Assembly (NCBI GenBank): GCA_905372565.1
Contig: CAJPPK010000024.1
Coordinates: 1-25,263, forward strand
Reading direction: 5' to 3'
Length of the DNA stretch: 25,263 nt
Origin: an uncultured Porphyromonas sp.
GTDB lineage: Bacteria > Bacteroidota > Bacteroidia > Bacteroidales > Porphyromonadaceae
In this document: positions 7,439 to 14,333 of the stretch, piece after piece
Layout: each line of letters begins with the position of its first letter
How positions within the stretch are numbered: the first letter of the stretch is position 1
Notes under the pieces: model-generated
What the model was told of the DNA's origin: nothing
Database searches by the model: none
The model's input: only the letters and a program-made list of their open reading frames with translations
Position numbers and translations under genes: made by a program

Positions 7439-8995
7439 TCAATAGAGGAGTAGCTCCAGAGAGGGTAGTCGGCGCTCGATGCCATCTGGACCTTGGGCAT
7501 AGATCTCCGTGATGAAAAGACGTCGACCCAGCGGTGTCGTGCGGATCAGACGTAGCTGTCGCTCGGAGAAGAGACGGCCATTGGAGTTCTCTGGTAAGGC
7601 GTTGCCGAGAGCATCGAAGGCAAGTAGCTGGAAGCGAAGCACGGTGTAGTGGATGTCAAGGAAGGCGTCATCGAGGGCAGCCTTGACCTCTCCAGCCGAG
7701 AGTAAGGCACTTCGAGAGATCTTCCCTCCCTTGAAGCGCTGGGCACCACCATGCCCCGCCAAGCTAAGGTAGGGCAGTGGGTCGGGGAGACTACGCACTC
7801 GGAAGGTTTGCTGAGCTATGCTACGGCTCGTGCCGTCTGGTCGATGAGCCGAGACCGAGATCGTGATCTCGCCTCCAGCCTTAGCCGTTCGGAGGATCCA
7901 GAGCCCCTCTTTCTGCGTTAGCGTCCCAGCAGAAGCGCTGACACGTAGAGCTTCGGGGGAGATCCCTGGGACGGCGATACGAAGCGGGTTATCGATCCCT
8001 GCATAGAGGACATTCAGTAGCGTGGGAGAGATGCTAGCCGTCGGAGCGACGACGGTATATTCGGAGCTGAAGGGAAGGCGTAGCGCTGTCCCATCAGGGA
8101 GCTCTGTCTCGATGTGCCCAGAGATAGGGTGCGTACCCGTTTGTGTGCTGGAGAGTGTCACGAGGCTAGAGGAGAGTGGCGTGCTACTCGTACCGAGGAA
8201 GACCCGAGGATGACGGGTCGTATCGACACTGCTTAGTACTACCTCCGCGCGAAAGGGCTCTCCCTGTAGGACGACACGGCTTTCGGGGATGACTTGGGCT
8301 GTGAGTCGGTTCGAGCGATAGTCGTGTTCGTCGATCCGACGAAGGAGATCGGTGAGCGTTTCGCCTTCGATATAGCGGAGACTGTTCTGTAGCTGGGTGA
8401 GTAGCGTGATAGCTGCAATGGCAGGTTGGCCTTCGAAGTAGGCTTCTTCCCAGCTCTTTCCCGAGGTGGGGCTAGTCGTCGATAGACGCTTCAGCTGGAG
8501 TAGCTGATCTTCGCCTAGGCCTAAGAGCTTACTAACGTACTTTCGGTAGGCCGTGATCTCTTCTCTTAGCTGACGGCCTCTTCGGTGGAAGGGATCAAGA
8601 AGCACCTCGGAGGAAGCCGAGAGGTCATCCTTTCGTTCGAGAGCCTCGGGGTGACTGGAGATGGAGCTTGATCGATCCGCTGCAGCCGCTATCTCTCCCT
8701 TGAGGTGCTGGAGTAGGGAGTCGAGGGCTTGGGTCTTCGTACGTAGCTTCTCAGCCCGCTCGATCCATAGAGAGACCTTGGTCGGATTAGATCGGTAGGC
8801 TGATGCGAGTAGGTCGGTACGTAGGCGATTTTGCTCCTCTAGGCTTTTCGTCGTCTCCCGAAGCTCTCGCTCCACGAGCGAGAAGCCGTCCAGCACCTCG
8901 GGGGAGATGTTGAGCGCCATCATCGCTATGAAGACGATGTACATCAGATTGATCATCCGTTGCCGGTTGGGATTACCTCCCGTGCCGATAGCCAT
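7439..8995 (-). CDS. porM: Type IX secretion motor stalk protein PorM (GldM family)
   Basis: An inner-membrane protein of 518 residues, the usual GldM/PorM size. A short cytosolic N-terminus with RQRMINLMY leads into one transmembrane helix (about residues 14-32, MINLMYIVFIAMMALN). A long periplasmic part follows: a helical first domain (about 35-220) and then Ig-like beta domains (about 225-518). In known systems a PorM dimer inserts its helices into a PorL pentamer; rotation driven by the proton gradient is passed through the stalk to the PorKN ring. It starts 28 nt after porL, and its TGA is followed by porN 23 nt later. Confidence 0.95.
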   Translation of the reverse strand: MAIGTGGNPNRQRMINLMYIVFIAMMALNISPEVLDGFSLVERELRETTKSLEEQNRLRTDLLASAYRSNPTKVSLWIERAEKLRTKTQALDSLLQHLKGEIAAAADRSSSISSHPEALERKDDLSASSEVLLDPFHRRGRQLREEITAYRKYVSKLLGLGEDQLLQLKRLSTTSPTSGKSWEEAYFEGQPAIAAITLLTQLQNSLRYIEGETLTDLLRRIDEHDYRSNRLTAQVIPESRVVLQGEPFRAEVVLSSVDTTRHPRVFLGTSSTPLSSSLVTLSSTQTGTHPISGHIETELPDGTALRLPFSSEYTVVAPTASISPTLLNVLYAGIDNPLRIAVPGISPEALRVSASAGTLTQKEGLWILRTAKAGGEITISVSAHRPDGTSRSIAQQTFRVRSLPDPLPYLSLAGHGGAQRFKGGKISRSALLSAGEVKAALDDAFLDIHYTVLRFQLLAFDALGNALPENSNGRLFSERQLRLIRTTPLGRRLFITEIYAQGPDGIERRLPSLELLLY

Positions 8996-9023
8996 ACGTA
9001 TTCTTGTGGAGAGGAGGGAGGGA

Positions 9024-9836
9024 CTAGCGTACCGGAGACTCGGCCTGTGGCGAGCTAATCTGTACGTTTAGGGCATGGAGCATACGTGTGTACGCTTGGT
9101 TCAGCTCTTGTAGCTGGCGGAGGAGTTGCTCGTTCTCCTGACGGAAGGAGGGGCGGTCACCTCCTCTCCCGTCATAGAGCTCTGCCTGCTGACGTAGACC
9201 TAAGTTAATCCGATCGATCGTGTCGATCTGGCTACTGATACTCTTTAGCTGGAGTTCGTAGAGGGCATTGAGCCCAGTGACGTTACGTGCTAGGCTCCCG
9301 AGCTGCTCGACGTAGTCAGAGGTATGCTTAGCCATCGCATTAGGATCGAGGGCTAACTGCTGGTAGGTGCTACTAGCTTCGCTGGAGAGAGAGCCTATGC
9401 GTGTGAGCTGGAGGATCGCTTCTTGCAGACGATCGATCGCTTCGCTGAAGCGGTTGAGCTCGCCTTCTCCTTGACATATATAGGTAGAGGAGAGGGGGGA
9501 GGCTTTACCTTCCTCGAGGTGAGCTAGTCGTTCGCTCAGGCGGGCACGCTGGGCTTCAGCTTCTTCGGCAGAGATAGCTGGGGCAGAGGCTAGCTCAGGG
9601 AAGACCTTCTCCCAAGCATAGGTGCTGGTAGGCTTCTCAAATCCGGAGATGAAGAAGACGACAAACTCCGTAAGCATACTGACAAGCAGGATCTCATCTC
9701 CGTAGCGGATGTGGAGGAGCTTGAAGAGTGCTCCGAGGATCACGAAGGCTGCTCCCCAGGAATAGAAGCGATTGAGGATGCGCTGACCTCGGGGGCTCCC
9801 GAGGAAGGTCTCTAGGCGATGTGTCAGACGAGGCAT
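9024..9836 (-). CDS. porL: Type IX secretion motor protein PorL (GldL family)
   Basis: The cytoplasmic-membrane motor subunit that, with PorM, converts the proton gradient into movement for type IX secretion. In 270 residues it has two N-terminal membrane helices (about 24-44, FYSWGAAFVILGALFKLLHI, and 48-66) followed by a cytoplasmic helical domain. Helix 2 carries a buried acidic residue, Glu57, in LLVSMLTEFVVFF; its position fits the conserved glutamate needed for proton flow in GldL. The cytosolic part is rich in heptad-like Leu/Gln/Glu stretches, likely coiled coil (about 80-110, 225-260). It follows porK by 14 nt and precedes porM by 28 nt. Confidence 0.95.
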   Translation of the reverse strand: MPRLTHRLETFLGSPRGQRILNRFYSWGAAFVILGALFKLLHIRYGDEILLVSMLTEFVVFFISGFEKPTSTYAWEKVFPELASAPAISAEEAEAQRARLSERLAHLEEGKASPLSSTYICQGEGELNRFSEAIDRLQEAILQLTRIGSLSSEASSTYQQLALDPNAMAKHTSDYVEQLGSLARNVTGLNALYELQLKSISSQIDTIDRINLGLRQQAELYDGRGGDRPSFRQENEQLLRQLQELNQAYTRMLHALNVQISSPQAESPVR

Positions 9837-9850
9837 GTGGGAGAAGCTAA

Positions 9851-11278
9851 TTACTTAGAGAACTCCACTGCAGAGCGTACACAGCGGAAGCCGATATAGG
9901 AATGTGCTGCATTTTGCGGAGCTTGTGCTCGGTTGTTAGCACGGACGTAGCGAGCGATATCCTTCCACGATCCCCCCTTGATCACCTTACGTGTCAGATC
10001 TCGGGAGTCATGTATGTCAGCACGATAGTTAAGCTCGGGATTGACATCGTTGATGTGTCGTAGCCCAGAGGTAGACCAAGCGGTGCTCGTCCATTCAGCT
10101 ACGTTGCCGGCCATATCAAAGAGTCCGAAGTCATTGGGCGGGTAAGATGAGACGGGGGCAGTGATTAGGTGCTTGTCGGCGGTATAGTCTCCGTCGCCGG
10201 GCTTGAAGTTCCCGTAGAAGCACCCCTCACATGAGCGGATCTCTTCTGTACCCCAGGGGTAGACGATGCGACTATTCCCCATGCGAGCAGCATACTCCCA
10301 CTCCGCCTCAGTCGGTAGTCTGTAGGGCTCGACGATCTGCCCTGCTGGGAGACGGAGCCCTCGTTTGTAGCGCTCAGTCCGCCAGGCGCAGTAGGCTTCA
10401 GCTTGCTCCCAGGTCACACCGACTACGGGATAATTATCGTAGCCTGGGTGATTGAAGTACTTAGCTGTATAGACAGCATTAGTGGAGTTAGGGAAGTCGT
10501 TTACCCAGCATGTCTCGTCGGGAAGAACAGGGACGATGTAGGTGTTAAGGAAGTCATATTCACTCGTCAGCGGACGTGTGATCGTCTCTCGGATAACCCT
10601 GCCTGAGGCGTCGATATAGGCTGTGTCCTTCGTGATTAGGCGGGTCTCTGGGAGCTTTTTCTCCCAGTTTGGATTGCCTTGGGCAGAGCGTAGCTGGTTA
10701 CGCCATAGAGCTGCTGCTCGGTGATCGTAGCGCTCGTAGCGATAATTGAGCTGTGCTGGGTCGAGCTTACGCTCTCCTGTCACGGGGTTGGTGTAGTAGA
10801 GACTCTGGATAGCTCGTAGCTCTTCCTCTGTCGCACGCTTCTCTGTCGGGAGAGGACGGCTCCAGTCTAGCTGAGCAGGGATAGGGTCGCCATACTTATC
10901 CTCTGTGATCTTGTAGCTCTCATCGCCTCCGTAAGCAGGATCAGCCAAGCGCTCTCGGAGGATCGAGTCCCTTACATAGTAGACAAACTGTCGGTACTGT
11001 GCATTCGTTACCTCCGTACGATCCATCCAGAAGGCTTCGACGGAGACACCACGACTCTGTGCGGGATCTCCCCAGAGGCTATCGGGTCGGGACTCTCCCA
11101 TCATGATGTGCCCACGAGGGATGTGTACCATGCCGTGGGGAGCGGGCTCATTCCATGAGGCTAGACGTGCGGGAGTGACTTCGCCACCGATCGAGCGTGT
11201 GGGTCCTGAGCAAGCACTTGCTAGGAGGACAAGCGTGGCCAACCCTGAGAAGAGATGAAGGGAGCGGGTGGAGGACAT
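9851..11278 (-). CDS. porK: Type IX secretion ring lipoprotein PorK (GldK family, SUMF1-like fold)
   Basis: An outer-membrane lipoprotein that forms the T9SS periplasmic ring with PorN. It has 475 residues. The signal peptide ends in LLASAC (Cys23), a slightly weak lipobox with Ala at -3. The body is a formylglycine-generating-enzyme (SUMF1)-like domain with MVHIPRGHIMMGES (about 50-63), FWMDRTEVTNAQYRQFVYYV (about 83-102), PYRLPTEAEWEYAARMG, GNVAEWTS, and the C-terminal KGGSWKD and GFRCVRSAVEF. A long insertion between the early and late parts is normal for GldK/PorK. In this family the fold is structural and no oxidase activity is expected. It lies 19 nt after porP. Confidence 0.95.
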   Translation of the reverse strand: MSSTRSLHLFSGLATLVLLASACSGPTRSIGGEVTPARLASWNEPAPHGMVHIPRGHIMMGESRPDSLWGDPAQSRGVSVEAFWMDRTEVTNAQYRQFVYYVRDSILRERLADPAYGGDESYKITEDKYGDPIPAQLDWSRPLPTEKRATEEELRAIQSLYYTNPVTGERKLDPAQLNYRYERYDHRAAALWRNQLRSAQGNPNWEKKLPETRLITKDTAYIDASGRVIRETITRPLTSEYDFLNTYIVPVLPDETCWVNDFPNSTNAVYTAKYFNHPGYDNYPVVGVTWEQAEAYCAWRTERYKRGLRLPAGQIVEPYRLPTEAEWEYAARMGNSRIVYPWGTEEIRSCEGCFYGNFKPGDGDYTADKHLITAPVSSYPPNDFGLFDMAGNVAEWTSTAWSTSGLRHINDVNPELNYRADIHDSRDLTRKVIKGGSWKDIARYVRANNRAQAPQNAAHSYIGFRCVRSAVEFSK

Positions 11279-11297
11279 AGTGGAGAGGTAACAGAGA

Positions 11298-12236
11298 TTA
11301 GAGCAAACGGATGCTCATATACTTAGTGGGGCGACTGGAGCGAGCGAGCTGGGGGAGGCGATAGCTAAGGAGCATCTCATGACGAGTAGGCTGATCGTGG
11401 AGGCTATGCTCCCAGCGATAGCCGAGGGTGAAGTGCCCTAGTCCGATAGCTCCAGAGAGACTCCAGCTGTGAGCATACTCCCAGCCTGCACGTAGCTGGT
11501 AGCGGTCTTGGTAGTGAATGCCGAGTCCAATCTCCTGATGGTCACCTTGCTGGCGAGACCAGCTACGGTAAGCCGATGGACGGAGAGACCAAGCGGATCG
11601 CTGTCCTATAATGTAGGTAGCGAAAGCATGGAAGGTACGAGGCGTAGTTATCGAGAATCGCTCGCCTAGACTTAGCTCCGAAGCGAGGATATGCTGAGCA
11701 CTTAGCCCAAGCTCGAGATGCCTTCCCTCGAGGTAGAGTCCGAGTCCCAAGTCAAAAGCCTTGCCCTCCACTTGGGTCGTCGGTAGCTGGCTGTCGGTGA
11801 TTCCCTCGCTCAAAGCCCGAGCACCGTCAAAGGTACGTCGGAGGAGACTAAGCTGGAGCCCCGAGCGAAGGTGCCAGTTAGCACTCTTCCAGAGGTCGGT
11901 ACTCATTCGACCCGTTAGGTCTCCTGCTTGCCAAAAGTGACCCTTGCCTTGCTCTAGGGTAGCCCCCAGGCGTAAGGGATGATTACCTAAGCTCCAGAGG
12001 ATACTTCCTTGGAGGAGGTAATGGCGTAGATCGGTACCAGCTGAGCCATAGAGTGCTGTGTAGGTCGGCTGGTCTCCGAGGGTGGCTGGATTAGCATACT
12101 CGGGTAGGAGGTACCACGAGCGCACCTGAGGGAGCTCCTGCTGTGCCCGTAGAGGCGATGCTAGCAGGGAAAAACAAGCCAGAGCACCTATCCACCAGCC
12201 TATCTTTCTGCCTGCGGTATGGGCGCTCTTGCTCAT
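11298..12236 (-). CDS. porP: Type IX secretion outer-membrane protein PorP (PorP/SprF family)
   Basis: An outer-membrane beta-barrel protein of the PorP/SprF family, first of the five clustered core T9SS genes. I place the start at the ATG at 12236 (312 residues). It gives a signal peptide with a basic start, a hydrophobic core WWIGALACFSLLAS and a cut after residue 31 or so (PLRA-QQ), and it lies 25 nt after the upstream gene. The longer frame from 12350 overlaps that gene by about 90 bases. The mature N-terminus SWYLLPEYANPATLG matches the family's N-P-A-x-x-G region, followed by alternating beta strands to the end. Its role is to link exported adhesin-like cargo or the PorKN ring to the outer membrane, inferred from homologues. 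Confidence 0.93.
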   Translation of the reverse strand: MSKSAHTAGRKIGWWIGALACFSLLASPLRAQQELPQVRSWYLLPEYANPATLGDQPTYTALYGSAGTDLRHYLLQGSILWSLGNHPLRLGATLEQGKGHFWQAGDLTGRMSTDLWKSANWHLRSGLQLSLLRRTFDGARALSEGITDSQLPTTQVEGKAFDLGLGLYLEGRHLELGLSAQHILASELSLGERFSITTPRTFHAFATYIIGQRSAWSLRPSAYRSWSRQQGDHQEIGLGIHYQDRYQLRAGWEYAHSWSLSGAIGLGHFTLGYRWEHSLHDQPTRHEMLLSYRLPQLARSSRPTKYMSIRLL

Positions 12237-12261
12237 AAGGGGTAGCTGGTACCCGGATGGT

Positions 12262-12483
12262 TTAGTACTCTTCTTCGTCGAAGAAGAAGTCCTCTTTACT
12301 TGGATAGTCAGGCCAAATATCCTCGATAGACTCATAGAGCTCACCTTCATCCTCCATCTCTTGGAGGTTCTCGATGACCTCTATGGGAGCGCCAGAGCGC
12401 TGTGCATAGTCGATAAGTTCGTCGCGGCTAGCGGGCCAGGGGGCATCTTCGAGTTTGGATGCAAGTTCTAGTGTCCAGTACAT
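12262..12483 (-). CDS. Small acidic DUF2795-like protein upstream of porP
   Basis: A 73-residue, strongly acidic protein beginning MYWTLELASKLEDAPWPA and containing RDELIDYAQRSGAPIEVIENL, a short helical fold of the DUF2795 type. It ends in a run of Asp/Glu/Phe. I recall near-identical small proteins in many Bacteroidota, which supports a real gene; its function is not known to me. It has no signal peptide, so it is cytosolic. It sits 25 nt upstream of the porP start on the same strand, so it is probably the first gene of the por transcript. A TATTTTTG element lies 59 nt upstream of its ATG. Confidence 0.85.
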   Translation of the reverse strand: MYWTLELASKLEDAPWPASRDELIDYAQRSGAPIEVIENLQEMEDEGELYESIEDIWPDYPSKEDFFFDEEEY

Positions 12484-12541
12484 AATGGCTATCTATTAGC
12501 TTGTAAGCGTGTTAGTAGGGCCCAAGATGGGCTATCGGCGA

Positions 12542-12549
12542 CAAAAATA
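12542..12549 (-). promoter_or_regulatory. Predicted promoter of the DUF2795-por operon, -7 element
   Basis: The minus strand reads TATTTTTG, matching TAnnTTTG, 59 nt upstream of the first ATG at 12483. An overlapping TAATTTG a few bases upstream is an alternative. The repeat array at 12587-12690 begins about 38 bp upstream of this element, where a regulator could bind. No clear -33 box is visible. Confidence 0.45.
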
Positions 12550-12586
12550 CAAATTATTCCTTTCCCTGCCACAGGTGAGGGGGCAA

Positions 12587-12690
12587 GTGAAGGTTTACCT
12601 TTCATGACGGATAAGGTCTACCTTTCCTAGGATGAAGGTCAACCTTTCTATCTGCGAAGGTTGGTCTTCGGCGAGGGGTAGCGCTACCTA
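12587..12690 (+). repeat. Degenerate 22-23 bp repeat array upstream of the por operon
   Basis: Three near-identical 14-mers AAGGTnnACCTTTC start at 12590, 12613 and 12635. A weaker unit (AAGGTTGGTCTTCG) starts at 12657, and an in-phase unit containing GGTAGCGCTACC, a perfect 12-nt palindrome, lies at 12677-12688. Steps are 23, 22, 22 and 22 bp. Each strong unit is an inverted repeat, AAGGT-nn-ACCTT. The array fills the gap between the predicted promoters of the leftward por operon and the rightward ZnuA-like gene. It shares its core with the array at 6256-6365, in opposite orientation. Function is unknown. Confidence 0.78.
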
Positions 12691-12736
12691 GGAGCATAGC
12701 GAGACCTTAGGACAGGGGCATTCACCCGACAAGTAT

Positions 12737-12744
12737 TACCTTTG
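12737..12744 (+). promoter_or_regulatory. Predicted promoter of the ZnuA-like gene, -7 element TACCTTTG
   Basis: TACCTTTG matches TAnnTTTG and lies 56 nt upstream of the ATG at 12801. It is one of the clearest elements in the window. I see no Zur-like palindrome next to it. Confidence 0.55.
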
Positions 12745-12800
12745 TAACCAAATCCTTGATATCCCTAATCCTAGGGAGAAAGGGAGAAGAATCCAAGCAA

Positions 12801-13682
12801 ATGAAGATCTTTCCTACAATATATAAGACCAGTAGAGCCGTGCTCGTGGCGATGATGATCACCCTCTTCGGTGCCTGCTCTACGAGGCAGACGGACCATG
12901 GAGGGCGCCTGCATGTCACGGCGACCATCGCTCCAGCGACCGATCTTATCCGTCGTCTGGGCGATACGCTCGTCTATGCCACGACGCTCCTACCTCAAGG
13001 GAATAGCCCAGAGAGCTATGAGCCGACGCCACAGACTATCCAAGCGCTAGCTACGAGCCGTGCCTATTATTATATGGGTGACCTTGGCTTCGAGAGAAGC
13101 TGGGTCGAGCGTATCCAGAGCTTGCACCCTGAGCTTCGATTGGTACGTCTTGATGCCGGGTTGGATACGATGAGATCCTCCAAGCATTCAGGTGATCACC
13201 TGAATGACCCGCACTATTGGACGAGTATGCGAGGTCTTCGCACGATGAGTCGTACGATTTACCGATCCCTTTGTCAGATCGATAGCGTGAATAGCCCCGC
13301 CTATACTGCCAGCTACGAAGCGCTTAGCGATACCTTGGTCCAGCTGGAGCAGACCCTGCGTGCTACGCTAAACGAACTGCCCTCACGTGCCTTCCTCATC
13401 TATCACCCTTCGCTGAGTGACTTCGCCTGTGAGTGGGGGCTAGAGCAGCTCGTCGTCGAGGAAGATGGCAAAGATCCTACTCCCCAGCATCTCGAGCGTG
13501 TGCTCCAGCGAGCCAAGGCGTTAGGCGTGCGTGTGGTATTCATTCAGAAGGAGTTTGATACGAAACTCACCGAGAGTCTAGCTAACGAGCTGGGGGCTCA
13601 GACGGTGGAGATCAATCCATTGGACGGAGATTGGAAGGGGCAACTCCTTCGTATCGCCAGCGCTCTTAGTGCTTCACGTTAG
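12801..13682 (+). CDS. Metal (zinc/manganese-type) ABC transporter substrate-binding lipoprotein, ZnuA-like
   Basis: A periplasmic metal-binding lipoprotein of the ZnuA/TroA (cluster 9) family. I use the ATG at 12801 (293 residues) rather than the upstream TTG at 12756, because this gives a normal signal peptide with lipobox FGAC (Cys26). Family landmarks are NSPESYEPTPQTI (68-80), a short His/Asp stretch HSGDH before NDPHYWTS (His138), YHPSLSDFA (His202), EEDGKDPTPQHL, and the C-terminal INPLDGDW. The first ligand position, His in classical ZnuA (PHxYEP), is Glu71 here. The ATPase gene follows 12 nt later, but no permease gene is nearby. Zinc is the best guess; manganese or iron are possible. 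Confidence 0.88.
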   Translation: MKIFPTIYKTSRAVLVAMMITLFGACSTRQTDHGGRLHVTATIAPATDLIRRLGDTLVYATTLLPQGNSPESYEPTPQTIQALATSRAYYYMGDLGFERSWVERIQSLHPELRLVRLDAGLDTMRSSKHSGDHLNDPHYWTSMRGLRTMSRTIYRSLCQIDSVNSPAYTASYEALSDTLVQLEQTLRATLNELPSRAFLIYHPSLSDFACEWGLEQLVVEEDGKDPTPQHLERVLQRAKALGVRVVFIQKEFDTKLTESLANELGAQTVEINPLDGDWKGQLLRIASALSASR

Positions 13683-13694
13683 TTTCCCCTGCTT

Positions 13695-14327
13695 ATGACG
13701 AAGAAGATCCTTACTCTCGAAGATGCCAGCATCGGGTATTCGGACACGCTAGTCCTTGACGGACTTAACTGGACGATTGGCCGTGGTGAGCGCTGGGCTA
13801 TCACGGGGCCTAATGGTTGTGGTAAGACTACGCTCATGCGGACACTCCTTGGTCTGCTCCCCCTACGAGCTGGCCGTATCACACGCTATGACCGTGAGGA
13901 AGCTCCGACTCAGGGTCTGGTGATGAGCTACCTACCTCAGATCAATCAAATAGACCGCCATTTCCCCATTCACGTAGAGGAGATCATCGCCTCTGGTCTG
14001 CCTCAAGGACTGGAGAAGCACCGCCGGCTCGCTGAAGTGGAGCGTCTGGCTGAAGTCTTCGGTATCACTACGCTCCTCCGACAGCCTTTAGGTCGTCTGA
14101 GTGGAGGGCAGCTTCAGCGCACCTTGCTTGCTCGTTCGCTGGCTTCAGATCCCGAGCTTCTGATCTTAGACGAACCACTGAGCTTCCTCGATCGAGCGTA
14201 TAAGGAGCAGTTTGAAGCGCTCCTTCAGCGAGCACTCCGCCCGGAAACTACGCTTTTGATGGTAACTCATGACTTGCTAGGAGAGGCGGATGCTAGCTGG
14301 CAGGTACTTTCTCTTGGCCGTTTCTGA
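13695..14327 (+). CDS. Metal ABC transporter ATP-binding protein, ZnuC-like
   Basis: A cytosolic ABC ATPase of 210 residues, compact but complete. It has Walker A GPNGCGKT (38-45), Q-loop Gln82 in SYLPQINQIDRHFPI, which is typical of the zinc/manganese branch, signature LSGGQ (135-139), Walker B LLILDE (155-160) and H-loop His192. It lies 12 nt after the ZnuA-like gene and 6 nt before the PAP2 gene, so the three are probably one transcript. The expected membrane partner (ZnuB-like) is not in this window and must be encoded elsewhere if the system works as an importer. Assignment to metal uptake rests on the neighbour and the Q-loop region. Confidence 0.88.
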   Translation: MTKKILTLEDASIGYSDTLVLDGLNWTIGRGERWAITGPNGCGKTTLMRTLLGLLPLRAGRITRYDREEAPTQGLVMSYLPQINQIDRHFPIHVEEIIASGLPQGLEKHRRLAEVERLAEVFGITTLLRQPLGRLSGGQLQRTLLARSLASDPELLILDEPLSFLDRAYKEQFEALLQRALRPETTLLMVTHDLLGEADASWQVLSLGRF

Positions 14328-14333
14328 CGTACG

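Noticed and set aside
7416..7442. Longer porN beginning inside the porM stop codon
   Set aside because: The start would be TTG and the added residues precede a complete signal peptide that begins at the ATG at 7415.
9851..11278. Formylglycine-generating sulfatase-modifying enzyme
   Set aside because: The SUMF1-like fold is present, but the lipoprotein signal and position between porP and porL identify it as PorK, where the fold is structural.
12237..12350. N-terminal extension of porP
   Set aside because: It would overlap the upstream DUF2795-like gene by about 90 bases and mask the signal peptide that begins at the ATG at 12236.
12756..12800. Upstream TTG start of the ZnuA-like gene
   Set aside because: It would put 15 polar residues before the lipoprotein signal and begin within 12 bases of the predicted -7 element; the ATG at 12801 gives a normal signal peptide.
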